Below, piece by piece: positions 24,101 to 36,822 of a DNA stretch of 64,000 bases; within the stretch, counting starts at the first letter, position 1; each line of letters begins with the position of its first letter. Origin of the DNA: Andrena cerasifolii (lineage: Eukaryota; Arthropoda; Insecta; Hymenoptera; Andrenidae); contig NC_135120.1 in the NCBI RefSeq assembly GCF_050908995.1, forward strand, positions 20,659,433-20,723,432, written 5' to 3'. Made by a program: the position numbers and the translations under genes. Under the pieces are notes generated by a model. It saw only the letters and a program-made list of their open reading frames with translations, did no database searches and was not told the origin of the DNA.

Positions 24101-25370
24101 TATTTAGTAATTGTTCTAAACAAATGCAATTTTATAGTTGAAGGCACCTTTTTAAAAATTTGGAAAAAATACTTAGGAGATGTTCAGAATTCTCTCGCAA
24201 TTTCCGTCTCGTCGCATCGAGGAGACTTTCGTAGACTTATCCTAGCGAATGCTGTGCCCACTCGACCAACCGATCGGTGAATTTTCAATATAGTCATCAG
24301 CAGCCACCAGTCACAGACACGTTCCGGTCATTACTGAATGCAAATCGTAACGAAAGCAGGATCGATGAGTTTGCAGCATGTCCCACGGCGAACCGGCGAA
24401 CAAGCAAGCAAGCAAGCGGCGTGCGTAACGCCGTTTAACCGTTTAGGGGTTCGGGCCACGTTAACGGGGTGAGAATCGGCCGTCACTCGGCTCGACACGC
24501 GCCTCGTTGCCCTCCGATCACCTTTTTTTTCTCTCCTCCTCGTCGCATTTTAATAACCTCGCCTGGCACCCTCCACCCTCACGGGCGTCACCGAGGCTTA
24601 TCAGCGTCGCTGCGTGCCGAAAAAGTCACACGAGCCCTGTTGATTTCACAGTTTCATACAACTCGACCCAGTGACCGCCCCCCTCGGCGAAAAGGAGCAA
24701 TCCTCGACGATTGAACAACTGATTTTCTCGTGAAAAAGGGAAAATGAAATTCTAATGAAGTGACTTTCGCTTTTACCAATTTATACAGCTTGCACCCTTA
24801 ATTCATTAACAATTTTACATGATTATATGAACTTAGGGTGCTACAGCAATAGTCGCAAATGCAATATATCAATGGTAGTGAGGATAATAGTAATAGTTGA
24901 GGGACAAGAATAATGACAATCGGAATGAAGTCATCTTCGACGAATCTGTGAATTCATCACCCAAGCGCGTTGCGAGATAGATAGTGAGAGCAGGGTGCGC
25001 AGAAAATCCCAGCGAATTGAGTCGTCAGCAGGCGTTGCTGCGACGCGTATCAAATCGCGCATTATAATTGGGACGTCGACGTATACGTACGTCCAGCACG
25101 TGCCGGGATCGGGCCGTCGTCCGATCACAGTAAGACCTGCTCGTATATTATTCCTACGGAATCATAACTCTAATTCCCGGTATCGAATCGAATTACACGG
25201 CGATTGTTATGGGAGACGGCTCGATGAACGAGGCACCCGATGTGGAAAGAGGGCTGCTTTCGAGCAGAGACACCCGTTATTAGAGCGTGTCTACAGAATG
25301 GGCTTGATGCCTGACACTTGTTCTATGAAGAGCAATATTTGCACAGAAGAAATGGAATAATATAAGAATG
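24101..25370. other. Host-like DNA, no gene recognised
   Basis: Mixed composition, with a CAAG microsatellite and a CpG-rich part at 24960-25330. No convincing exon. The 121-codon plus frame 24995-25360 shows no domain. Confidence 0.4.
24401..24416 (+). repeat. (CAAG)4 microsatellite
   Basis: There are four perfect CAAG units. Confidence 0.75.
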
Positions 25371-25968
25371 TAAGGTGAATGTCCCAATTTCTGCTTATGT
25401 CCCCATTTCTGATCATTTCGTATTTTTCTTATTATTGTATGCGTTACGTTTGTACTGTAGTTGCAATAAAATAATTCTAAATTATTTAAACGTTTACGCG
25501 AGTGTTGCACGAGCTTCGGGCAATACATAGAAATTATCTTATTTCTGCGTAATTATCTTATTTTTAAATTGCTTGCAGGTCATTATTATGTGGAGAACTT
25601 CGCATCATAAATATTTTGTTTAGTATAATATTTCACATCATAAATATTTTGTTTAGAAAAATATTATATTTTTTAAGAAGTGGCCAAAACTGGTACAATA
25701 CCTTAAAGTAGCCACAAATGGTGCACCTACCCTACATCGCTATTTTTCATGGGCAAAAATACGGACATTTAGAGCATTATATATTTAATTACAAATTACT
25801 AATAGTTAAACATCTTGAAATATCATTCTTAAATAGTTTTTGAATTGGTTGATTTATTATTAAAGAATTAATCAATTACTCTGCAAATTTTGATCACAAA
25901 CAAATTTTTTACACCTTCTTTATGACGAGTTATCTCTTAAATGAGCACAAATTGGGACATTCACCTTA
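25371..25968. mobile_element. Family C element, complete copy
   Basis: The ends are TAAGGTGAATGTCCCAATTT on the left and its reverse complement at 25949-25968 on the right, an inverted repeat of about 20 bases. The interior is AT-rich with no coding frame. At 25720-25737 a second end-like block reads on the minus strand as GATGTAGGGTAGGTGCACCA, which may be the edge of another element nested inside. A fragment of the right half recurs at 60726-60892. About 600 bases and non-coding, so a MITE-type element. Confidence 0.85.
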
Positions 25969-28170
25969 GGTACTTTTTATAGATACAGTGTTTTTAATTT
26001 GTCAAGAACAGATTACTTTAAAAGAATCCGCAAATTATAATATTAATAGAAAATATGTCTTTCCACCTGTAATCTCTAGTGGAACTTGTTGCATATGCCC
26101 GACAAATTCATAAACGTCAAAGAATCCTGCCAGATTGCTCCAATGAGCCTGCCCAACAGCAAAAGGAAACTACTAGAACGCTCCTATAACAGACTACATA
26201 CATTTGCATCCCCTTAGGTACACATCTTAAGCAAATATAAACTCCATGGCCCACCCCCGAAAAGAGTTCACTACCATTCACCCCTACGCTGAACTGAATC
26301 TATTAGCTCGAAACACGCATCTGCAACTACAGTATATTTTACCATTCCTAAGCAGGGAATGCTACCAACGTCAACATATTACGCTAGACACAATTTCCCC
26401 CTATAAAACCTACGCCTGAATCACGGTATCACGATCATGTCCGCAGCCATTCGAGGCGCGGACACTCCTTCCGTGCCCCTGCTGTACCCCACTGACCAGG
26501 GACCTCTCTCAAAGTGCCGTCGATCATAATACAAGGACAGCGCAATCAGAATTTACACTCGTCTAAATCGCGTATCAATCACCCCGAGCGGCCAGCGCGC
26601 TCACCCTCGGCCCGATCGACCTGAAGGGGTGCACGCGACCCGCGCTACCCTCCCCCGCGACGATAATGCATTTCGCGCCGGCAACCGTCGATCCTGCTAG
26701 CGATCATCCGTTCCGTTCTCTTCTGCGTGCGCGCATAAGCTCGTTCTTTTTATGGGTTGCCCTCCTGCAGCGGCACGAGCAGTCACGTGCCTCGGGCGCC
26801 CCCCTCGAGCAGCCTCCCTCGACCCTCAACCCGCCCCTCTGTCACCAAGCCGCCCACTTTAGACGCCCCTGGAAGAGGGACTGAGAGAGACGGGGAGAGG
26901 AACGAAGAGAATATGCTCCGGGTACAACCTACCCTCGTCACCTCTGCTACGAGCTAGCCCGCTTTCATTTCCTCCCCGTTTTCGAGTTTCTCTCACTCTC
27001 TCTCTCTCCGTCTCTATCGCTCGACACCACTTTCCATCCCTCGCCCGCTTTAATAAAAAGCTACTTACTTTTTGGACGCCGTCAACAAGGACGCCGACGC
27101 CTCTCGGTGCCGCCCGTAGGCGCCCCAGGGACGGAATTATTGCCGGCTGATAAGGGACGATTAACGCCACTTCGGTCGAGACCAGCTTTTACGAGGCGGG
27201 GTGTCGTTTCATGGAACGCGAGCGCCTACTGATTGGAATCATCCCAGAGATCGGAATTCCCTGTTTCGCAGCCGGGGTTGGGACCCTTTTACTTTGCTCT
27301 TCCCTGTCGATGAGGACAGTGGCAGTTTTAGCGATACAGTAATTCCCCGTTATGAGTCCGTTCGTTCCTCCCGTTGACAGTCCGGCGACTATCCTCACCA
27401 TTTCTTGGAAGCCTGCGGACGAGAGTGAGAGAACCGGACAACGAGCGAGAGGAAACGAAAGAGTCGACAGAGCCACTGGCCGCGTGGAATCATGTCCGCA
27501 AGCCACTATGAGCCCGCAGCCAGACCCGTTCGTCGTACTCATAACGGGGGATTACTGTACAGAGGAAGTAGAATGCGCATGAGTGTAGTGATGGCGATGT
27601 ACTTGGTTGCGGTAGTTGGGTTTGTTAATTTTTTCAATGTTTCAATTTTAAAAACGACTAGTGGAAAAACGATACAATTTCAGGTTTAAAATTAACCACT
27701 ACCTTTAAATTTTATGTAATACATTATTTGCCTAGCTGAAATTTCATTTGAAATTATGGAAAAATACGAAAATTACTAAAATTATTAAAAAAATTTAATA
27801 ATTAAGCTTATGAATCGCAACAGAAGCAAACAAGATATCGCTTCTTTGGTGGACTTTGTTAAATAGCATTAAATTTACTACATAGATGACATATAGCTAG
27901 ATCTATTGCTAAGGTTACATATATTTTGATTTTGTAATAAATACACATTTCCATATATTTTCATGTCAATGTAATAAATACTAATTTCCACACATTTTTA
28001 ATTTCATTTTCATGCTTTTATGTAAGCAAGACTCACTTCAAGCTGTATATGAATATGTAGTTTGTAGTTAAATCTTACTTAATTTTCACTTTTCTCAACT
28101 GTGATTTGAACTAGCTAAACCTCACTCAAATCAATTTCTGAAGATAATTTCAGATTCAAGATTAATCTAA
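25969..28170. other. Host-like DNA, then AT-rich tail
   Basis: Bases 26400-27580 are GC-rich unique DNA with a CT-rich run near 26990. From 27600 to 28170 the DNA is AT-rich and runs directly into a half copy of foldback family A, so it may be unrecognised transposon sequence. No gene is supported. Confidence 0.4.
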
Positions 28171-28290
28171 GGAACCGTAACTTATACTTATATAGTCTGG
28201 TATTTAGGTTCTTTATAACGGTTATTCCGAATAAAGGTTCTTCATAACTCTTTCAAGAACCGAAATCTTTAAAATAACGGTTTCAAGCCC
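28171..28290 (-). mobile_element. Foldback family A, single-arm copy
   Basis: These 120 bases are the reverse complement of the outer left arm of 42182-42588. They carry GGAACCGTAACTTATACTTA, TTTAGGTTCTTTATAAC, GTTCTTCATAACTCTTTCAA and the terminal GTTTCAAGCCC. The second arm and the centre are missing. Confidence 0.85.
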
Positions 28291-30489
28291 TGGTTCAGTC
28301 AGATAGAATTACTTTCTGGGAATATTAAGATTCCTAATCAGTAGTATGGTATGCTTAGCACTTGGTATATACATTCGAAATCGGCGACAGTTCAAAGTAG
28401 TTTCAAGATTAGCAATGGTAAATTGTCTGATTAATGACGGTTTGTACTACTTCGACTGCAGCGATCTCCCTCAGCTGAAGTTTCTCCTCGAAAGGATCGA
28501 AATTTCAAGCAACTTACGAAGTTCACATTTAACATATATTCCAACCCCTCGGCAACACCGTTTGCCAATTTTCAGAGCAACAACCCCGCTCGCACCCCAA
28601 TTATCCCGAAAATACCGAAACTCCCAACACGCCCGAAAGTTTCACGAAAAATCCCGTCCCTCCGCTCTTCTTAGGCAACAAAATAAAAAAAGGAGAGACG
28701 AGTCGCGACTGTCGCTTCGCGCTCGTTTGCCACTGGCATCGCGATAATTTCCTCGTTTCCCGGTCGCGCAAACAACGCTTGCCTGCAGAATGACGAGCGA
28801 GGAGGGAAACAGAGATGGCCGTGCGAGAATATGTATAACCGGTGAGCAGCGTTGAACTTTAATATTACAAAAAGCTGTAATCCGACGGTCGAGCCAGCCG
28901 GAGCGTTAAGCCTGGCCACCCAATTTATAAAAATAACGATGAAATTACTGTTGCGTGAAGTGTAGCGTCACGCGGGACACCGATGCAACGGTGCACCGTG
29001 CGAAAGGATGACGAGCGTCCAGCGGGAACGACGGGATGGGGAGCCCCCCGTCCTCACCCCCGGTCGCACGACGACGGGAACTGGTCCATGGGGGCGCAGG
29101 GGGTTTGTTCCATGGACCGTTGATAGGTGTGCACACGGGGAAGGGAGCGTGACGCGCGTTCCGTCCGTCACCGGTGTCTGCGCGTTGATGTTTTAGCCTC
29201 TACTCGCGTTTTACGTTCGAAAAAATATGCCCACTGGCACGTGAGCCAATCGGTGGTAATAACGAAATCTCTGATCCGATTAATTAAAACGATGAACGGG
29301 CGCGGCTCGAGGAAACGACCCCCCTTGCCAGTTCTTCCGAATACGCGCTTCGTGTCGAGTCGCGCACGTCTCTCGCCTATAGGTACTGTAACACGCTCTC
29401 TTCGGTGCCCAGACATCGTCAGCTCGATGATATTTTAACGCTGTACCGCGGCCATTGCGGGATGTTTCCCTTCTTTCGAAGATTCGTCGTAATATGCGAT
29501 GAAGAATGCATTTTCTCCAACTGAAGGAAAGAGGAAGAGGAGAGACCGAGCCTGAAAGGTCCGATTTCGATGAAACATAAAAAATGACTGGAAAATAATG
29601 TAGTTATTCTCTTCACTATTGACTAATTTTTTGTTAAATTTATTATATTTTATGATTTTAAGCTTGTGATTAATATATTGTAATAGGTTTTTCATAAAAG
29701 TACGTTGTTTCTAAGATAGAAGAGATGCCTTTTAATGAAATATTTAATTTTCTAATGAAATAAAACAGAATTTTATTAATAATGTTTATTTATGAAGGAT
29801 CGGATCAACAAAAATGCATTATCTTTAAAAGAAAGCCAAAACAATATAATAACCATAAACATGTTTGGTATAAAAACAAAACTCTACAAATCAGTCTTAC
29901 ATTCAACTGTTTGTGGGTACCTACTTAGTGAGATTTGTACTTGTAACCTACAGTGTTTTCCTGACCAGATTGTAGTTTTTTAATAACTCTCGATAGAGTC
30001 AAGTGGCAGATACTGAATTCTCTAGCGACAGTTTATATCTTTATGCATTTGTTCAGATGGAAATCGTGCTCCTTTCCGCTTTTCATTCATATGTTCGCAT
30101 CTTAAAGCACAGCAGGAACAATTTATACAGTTGCAGTAACAACGTGCCCCAAGTCATGGTAACTAGTCCCTATCGACACATTTTACAATTTGAGAGACTA
30201 CTCTGTTATTTCATATATTGAAACGATAAACCCTATTACACCATGTTGTTAAATGTCATGTTGTTAAATAATCGAAATAGACCAAAAAATAATGATAGAA
30301 AAATATTTACTTATCTGGTGCGCGACTAATAGGTTCTTGCTAACAACCACACGAATCGCTGTCGCGGACGCTATTAAAATGGGCGAGAGAGTGTCGTGAT
30401 CAACTGACGCGGAAAAAATAATTTAAAGTACAACGCTCTTTTCATTTTGCAGATAGACCCATCGGAACAACTTATCCCCGGAACTTTTA
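28291..30489. other. Host DNA, then AT-rich block ending at an element terminus
   Basis: Bases 28440-29450 are GC-rich. A 133-codon plus frame (28346-28747) crosses the AT/GC boundary and has no recognised domain. Bases 29580-30489 are AT-rich and end at a shared element terminus (30490-30506), so the block is probably transposon-derived, but I cannot find its left end. Confidence 0.4.
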
Positions 30490-30506
30490 GCCCGGTCTCC
30501 CCTACC
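30490..30506 (-). mobile_element. Shared element terminus (GGTAGGGGAGACCGGGC)
   Basis: On the minus strand this reads GGTAGGGGAGACCGGGC, nearly the end seen at 9549-9574. It marks the AT-rich to GC-rich boundary and is taken as the right end of a truncated element. Confidence 0.5.
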
Positions 30507-31003
30507 TAAGTCTTCGCCAGGGATGCGAGTCAATGATTGTACCTAAGCTGGGTCGTTTGTCGATGCAAGAGCATGCGGGGTGAAGTTCTAGAAAAACACT
30601 GTCGATGTAAGAAGGAGGAACGATTATAGAATTCACTTTCCGTTTTGCACAAAGTACTTTCACGGAAAAGGCCATCAAAGTCTATCTAAATTTTCTACGA
30701 ATTTCGAGGCGAGCATCAGAGATTTCGCCCTCGTTATTAAATCACGGTGACTCGCCAGAAAGACGCCGGTTCCTGTCGTCCTGGAAAGAACAGAAGGGAC
30801 TGTCCCTTGGAGTTCCGCATGGCCCTCCTCCTGCCTCTGACTCTCCCCCGTTAACCCCCTGGAATCCTCATTGGGCCGATGCTAACAATGTTTGTAGATA
30901 TATTGTATCTCACGCATCACTTGGCCCGCAAATTGTTTTATAAACAGATTATAGCGACAGCGGGGTCGCTACCAGCGTAACGCTGGTAATATACTTCCAG
31001 CCA

Positions 31004-31016
31004 CCCCCCCCCCCCC
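31004..31016 (+). repeat. Poly-C run (13)
   Basis: Thirteen consecutive C. Confidence 0.85.
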
Positions 31017-31932
31017 GCGACCCCTCCACTCTACAGGCACCGTTCCATTGTCGGCGATGGCGCACATGGAGTGGATCATCGTCGAATCGTGGCTCAATCT
31101 TTCATGCAATAAAACGTGAAAATGCCAGTTCAACCTCCAGCCTGATTTCCAAAGGCAGCACGACTGCCGACATGGAGAACACGCTAGTCTCAAGAACATT
31201 TCAATTAAATCTCTGCGTATCCACTTGATTGAATTTGCTAATGTATCGGAAGTGATTCCAGAAGGAATCATATCACGCTTCAAGGAAGACGTAAATTAGT
31301 TAAGTTGCGACGAATAAAACGCTCCCCTGCGAAGGTATTTTCAGAGCGATTGCAGGTGCTCGACCAATTTCAAGACAGACCGCGTCCCATAAAAGCGGAG
31401 GGCGCTGCAAATGCGGCAGACGCAGCTAAGAGTGCATCGAATTCCTGCATCCGGGAATGGGAAAAATCCGGTGAATCAGTGTCCGTGGCTCATTGGTTCG
31501 GTAATAGCGGTAACCCGCCGTCCAGGGCGGAATAGCGTGCTTATTGTGGTAAACCTGGAACTTAATGGTCTGTGACTCGAGCACGCTGGGCCAATGTGAG
31601 TCTATATCCGCGCGACCTACGAGCAACAGAACCGAAAACTTAGTTATTCCAGGCAACGCGGAAGAGCGAACGTCCCCCGTTGCTTCGACGCGCCTGCTAG
31701 GCGTCTCCGGTCGCGTGGCTTTACGATTTCGTATAATTCCTCCCCTCTAAAATTGAAGCGGCCCACCCTTTTGCGATGGTTTCCTTCGACGTTCCACGTC
31801 CATCCTCTCTAACAGCTATTTCTCATGTTCCTCGATCACGTGACGTAAGGTGACGCGTCTCCATTTGCAATTCGTGGTGTGCTTAACTGATAATGGGGGG
31901 ATGCTTTATTAAAAGTTCGCGACTACTGGCGT

Positions 31933-31953
31933 CCTCTCTCTCTCTCTCTCTCC
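31933..31953 (+). repeat. (CT)n microsatellite
   Basis: About nine perfect CT units. Confidence 0.85.
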
Positions 31954-33126
31954 ACGCTTGCCTCGTGTTTCTTTTATTCCCGTGGAAGTATAATAAAATT
32001 TCAAAGTGTCGTCAGCTCGGGGAGCCAAGCGAGCCGTGACCATCGCGGAAAGTTGGCGCGTGATGATCGCGCGCCGGTCGAAGGGGTCTTTTAAATCGGT
32101 CGCAGAAGGGTGAGCAGCGTGAGTCTTGCAGCGGATATTTTCGAGCCTCGCGATCGGCACTTTGCACGTACGACCCCTCTCTAGATAATATCGAGTAATC
32201 TTCACCCGGTAATCGCCTTGACGAGTTATTTCTGTAACGGTTTGCCGCGCGAGAGGGTGAAAACCGCCGGTAAGAGGCGAGCGCAAGAGGAGGGTATGCA
32301 CAAAAAGAGAGAAGCTCGCGGCACCGTGCAAGTGTGTGCGACCCGTGAGATGGCTCGCACGATTACCTGCCCAATCTCGAATATAATTTTCTTGTTAGCT
32401 GTAAAATCCAATCAACGTCGACGATGCCTAGCCGCACGTCAGCCGGGTCGACCAACCCCCGTTCTCCGTGTTTCTTCTCACCCCGCCTTCCGTCACCTTT
32501 CCCTGCGTCTTTCGTTGTCACCCTTCGCTTCTCTTGGGACGGTGGCTCGAGGAATATTCAGAGGAACGCGATGGGAGACGAGACCAGAAGAACCAGAAGG
32601 GAGATGAATCCGGTGGGACGGAGGCTGAAGGGACGGGACGGAATCGAGTTACCGAAATCCGCTGTTACCTCTCACTTATTTCGTGGGCTAGCACGGTAAT
32701 GCGATTCCCGTGACCGTTCCTAACGTGGTTCCGTGGCCGCGCCAACGCTACCCTCGAGGATAGAGCAAGGGTAGCCACGAACTGGCCTGCCCTTTGTTTT
32801 CCACGCGGCCCTTTCAATTATTCCCAAATAAAAGAGCTCGCAGGGGGCTGTACCCTCTCTCTTTCGTTCCATCAGACCCTCCTTCTGCTCCCGTTCCGTT
32901 ACTTTCGTAACGCGAACTTTCGCCCCTTCGCCTCTTGGCTTCTGGAAGATTAAAACGCTGTTCTTGGGCGGGAAGTTCCAAGTTCCAGGGGCGGAGCTTC
33001 ATAGACCCCGTCAGATTTATCCTGGGTCCCGTATTTGGAGCGAAAGTCAAGGGAAGGGGGAGATCGTTTCACTGTAAATTGTCTTAGGTTACAAGCTCGA
33101 TAAGGAGAAGTGGAGCTTCAAGGGTA

Positions 33127-33683
33127 TTTTTAACCGACTTCAAAAAGAAAGAGATTCTCAGTTCGAGGTGTTTGTACATATGTATGTTACACGTATTATG
33201 TTTAGCCGCGAATTTCTCCATAAGTGCTGAACCGATTTTGATGAAACTTATTGCATTTAGTTTGGCTTCAATCAACTTACGCCGTGGAAAAAAATGAACA
33301 CAATCGGTCCAGTAGTTTTGAAGTTACGCCAAAAAATAAGAAATCTGTTTCATTATAATACGTTATATGCACGGACAGACAAAATATCAAATATCTTGTT
33401 CGCTTTCAGTCGCTCTGATTCGCTCTCGTTCCATCTCGCTCTCACCATCGGCAAGAAAGGAGCGAAAACGATCGCTCGGAATCGTGTCCCCTCTACGTTG
33501 TAATATTATATTATATTTATTATATTATAATATATATTGTATATCATGTTATATTTATAATATATATCTATATATATTATAATATGGCACAGACTTAAAA
33601 AAAATTGAGAGTCGTAGATTAAATGAGGAACAAAATTATTTTTACTTTTTAGCGCTTTTTTATTTTTTTAAAGTCGGTTTTAA
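33127..33683. mobile_element. Element with TTTTAACCGACTTCAAAAA ends
   Basis: The left end TTTTTAACCGACTTCAAAAA (from 33127) faces TTTTTTTAAAGTCGGTTTTA (33664-33683), giving terminal inverted repeats of about 20 bases. The interior contains GAACCGATTTTGATGAAACT and AATCGGTCCAGTAGTTTTGA. I recall this phrasing from a very widespread class of non-autonomous insect repeats, unchecked here. Bases 33500-33590 are an almost pure A/T stretch. No coding frame of note. Confidence 0.8.
33500..33590. repeat. AT low-complexity stretch
   Basis: Irregular TATA/TTATAT sequence inside the preceding element. Confidence 0.8.
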
Positions 33684-36417
33684 TTTTTTTAAAAAAATTT
33701 TTATTACTTGTTTCTCAAACGTTGAATCTTTTCCGCGAATAAAAGGACGGACGTGTTTGGAACGAATCTTTAAATCCGTCACAAATACCTTAGCTAGACA
33801 TTAAGCTAAATTAAACAGGATAGACGAGTTGCGAGTCAAATGTAGAGTATCCAATATCGAAATAACAGAGGCTTACGACCGAACTTGGACGGAAGGGCAG
33901 TTAGTTTATTGCGAGTACAATAACTGTACTTTCACGATCAACCAAGTAATCGCGCGCCAAAGATCCACGAACACTGGGATCTCGAAGTCGAGGAGCGAAG
34001 TGTGCGACTAATTGATTTCGAGACGAGAGGTGGCATCCTTCTGGCCGAATTTGCGTCATTAAAAATAATTACCCCTTGTTGACGGAGGACGAGGACACGA
34101 CAATCACGGGCGCACGATAGCTCCGACGGTTTCTTTTCTTTTCTCGGCAATTATTATATTCTTCCTTCCTGTTCCAGGTCGACCCGTCTCGACTTATCGG
34201 CCTACCGCGGAACAGAATAATAGGCGCATCCTGCAGCAGGAGATTGAAAGGAAAAGGAGTGCCTTCTACCTTGGCCAGGCTCGATGGTAAGGGGGCGAGT
34301 GCCCTCTTCTCCTATGCGCCTCGCTGACTACAGACCACGGAGTTGAATCAATTAAAGTTTAATCCGGAACCAGGATCGAGAGAACCAGCCCCTTCGTCCA
34401 CCTTTCCTGCTGCTCACCCCTTCTCCATCTTCCAGCCCCCCATTTTTTTCTTCCGTTCTATCTCTTCACCCTTTGTTTCACTACCCCTCCTCTCTTCACT
34501 TGGTCACCTTCTTGCCGGTCCTTTTTCCCTATCGTCTTTGTATTATTCCGTTCCTCCTCTGCCCCTACTCGCAGCATATTCTTTCTCTATCGGATCACGA
34601 TGTCTTCGCTACTTTCGATTCTCCCCGTCGTTCTTTATACCCTCTCTTCTCATCTTTTAATCCTCCCTTCTAACTGTATACTAGTTCCTTCTGTTTCACG
34701 ACTGTTGCACTATCTTCGCCCCTTTTAGAAACTAGTGCATTCAAAGTATTCTCGCAGGAGGAACACCAGAGACACGGGGAAAAATGGGAATCGAAAAATA
34801 TGACGAGGAAGAAGGAACACCAAGGGGTCCACAGTGGGGAGAGTATCTGCCGTAAAATGACGAGGGGGCAGGGGGTGTGGAGAAAATTGGGGATCCCCAA
34901 ACTGTATCGCTTACGCGAGGGGCTCCCCTCACAATGGGGGCTCGCAACGAGCGGAAAGAATAGTTATCCGTAATATGGGGTGACGCGTGCTGATGAGTCG
35001 GGCCGGAAGTTTCGATCACTTCTATCCCCTTCTACACCCTCTCAGTCCTATCTTCGTTAAAAATCGCCCAGGAATCCTACTCTGTGATCTTTCGACTGTG
35101 TGACAAACGGGATCAACGAGCCCCTTGTCCAGGCATTCTTCTTTATGAAATTTCACATTCTTACATTCCATTAAGGGGAGTTAAACAATCTTGCAACGCA
35201 CAGCTCATCGAGAAGTGTAACTCTTAATGAATCATTGTGATCAGAAGGCTATGTGTGTTTGATTAAAAGCATAGTTCCTAATGGTTTTTAGTAGTACATG
35301 TTGAAATATTATAGTATATTTAGTATGTATATAGTTTTCGTGTGATTTGTATTGAAATTTCTTGTACTGTTCTCAGTTTTCCCGCGATTGTTACGTTGAG
35401 GAGCTTGCGCGCTCTCACAGGGCGGTTGGGAGCATTATTTTTGGTAGCGCTGTGCGTCGAGCGAGTTTGTGTTTTCGTTTCTGTTAGACCGTACTTTGTG
35501 GTCTTCTACAAGTGGATAGTTTTCTGGAGACGCACGCGCGAGTGTGTTCGCCACGTAAAATCAGTTGTCGCACTTTTCCGTTATTTTTGATTTTCCAGTT
35601 CTTTTAGTCACGCGTATTATTAAAGACTTTTATTGAAACATTTGAAAAGCAGTGTTTTTCATTAAATCTCAACAGTACATCGAACGACCAATGATATTCT
35701 TAAATTATATTTGCCCTTGAACACACGATCAAGGGTCTTTCTGAGGTAGAAAGGAGCTGTCCTTCATCTGCAGTATTATTGACATGTTCGATCGCTGCAG
35801 TTTGGAAAATCGCCAACCAGTGTTCCGGCGAAACGAATCTTGGACTTATCGAAACGTCGAAGATTCAGCGGTGAACCTGACTCCTACAAAAGACCGATCA
35901 TACATGCCACCGCAGATCCTTTATTCTTCCCATGATTCCGTGCTCCTTGTGCTCCGACAGCTTCTTGACATATTGGCGCAGCATTTTTAACCTGTTTTAA
36001 TACGTTCACTCAATTATCTCACAGTTAAATCTCAGTTACTTCGCGAAACTACCAAATCAAGTATACACAACCTACCGTGCTTACTTGCGTATTTTTAATT
36101 CCCCATTCTAGCTAAAAGTTTCTCAACCATGGCTGCCACCACGACGACCCAAGGAAATTAAAGTACAGAACAAACACCCAACCCGCCACTGCACTTCGCA
36201 GTCTCTCGTTCCTCTTCTCGTTGCATTCTAATACCAAACGCGTCTCTGTTATGCGACCCCAGAAACCAGCAACGAGGTAAGTTTACTTAAAAATAATTAC
36301 TGCCAGTTTGCCGGCCGCGCGTATTCCATAAACGCCGTGAACACAAATCACAATAAAATGTTGACACCGAACAACCTTCGACCAAAGAGGCACGTGCATT
36401 TTCTACAACCCCCGTCG
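33684..36417. other. Host-like DNA around the 34.2 kb exon candidate
   Basis: A plus-strand frame is open from 33805 to its stop at 34009-34011 and reads protein-like (for example EAYDRTWTEGQLVYCEYNN), but no donor or start is convincing. Pyrimidine-rich DNA follows at 34390-34680. Bases 35340-35590 hold an open frame with hydrophobic stretches of no known family. At 36251 an ATG is followed after 26 bases by a consensus donor (GAG then GTAAGTTT at 36277), which could be the end of a first coding exon. Confidence 0.4.
34178..34286 (+). CDS. Candidate 109-nt internal coding exon
   Basis: A strong acceptor (TTCTTCCTTCCTGTTCCAG) ends at 34177 and a near-consensus donor (GATG then GTAAGG) begins at 34287. 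In the third frame the exon reads RPVSTYRPTAEQNNRRILQQ and then a charged, probably helical stretch EIERKRSAFYLGQAR. It would enter with one base from the previous exon and leave with two. Frame 0 is also open, and frame 1 stops. The residue composition looks like real protein, but I cannot name a family. This is the most convincing of the splice-bounded candidates. A spurious open segment is still possible. Confidence 0.35.
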
Positions 36418-36822
36418 CACAGTGGGCTAAACCATGCTTCAAGCGCGAACAAAAATATCATTATGTCTCTAGCAGTGTTATTATTGATTAAGTTTTGAAA
36501 TGTATTTGAATGATAGATATATAGGGGAAAGTGGGGCATAACCGGGTGCCTAATGTATTTTTCCTGCTGCATAAAGTCAGGCGGCAAAATAAACTTTGGA
36601 CACCGCTAGAAATCTTAATTGGACGTTACAGAATCAGAAAATGAGAGTTTTTATTTAAAAAAATTATTTGGCTCACAGGAAAACAAGTTTTCTCGGAAGT
36701 ATGCAAGTACCCGTTCTATGATTTCCAATACTCTAAGTTCTATACAGCCCTAATAAATACCCAAAAGTAATATACGAAGACGTTTCTTTCTTACTTTTTT
36801 CGAAGCATGGTTAGCCCACCGT
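36418..36822. mobile_element. Element with CAGTGGGCTAAACCATGCTTC ends
   Basis: GTGGGCTAAACCATGCTTC (36422-36440) faces GAAGCATGGTTAGCCCACC (36802-36820), with one base missing in the right arm. These enclose about 360 AT-rich bases. A different end-like motif sits inside at 36531-36551. Non-coding. Confidence 0.75.
36531..36551 (+). mobile_element. End-like motif inside another element
   Basis: ATAGGGGAAAGTGGGGCATA followed by ACCGGG resembles the shared terminus of the elements at 9549 and 18331. No partner is seen. It may be a nested, truncated insertion. Confidence 0.35.

Larger units (their letters stand above)
30507..33126. other. GC-rich host DNA, no gene recognised
   Basis: Unique CpG-containing sequence with a poly-C run, a CT microsatellite and a small perfect hairpin (TACCAGCG / CGCTGGTA, near 30970-30989). 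The overlapping plus and minus frames at 31909-32713 are mutually open and not believed. Confidence 0.4.
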
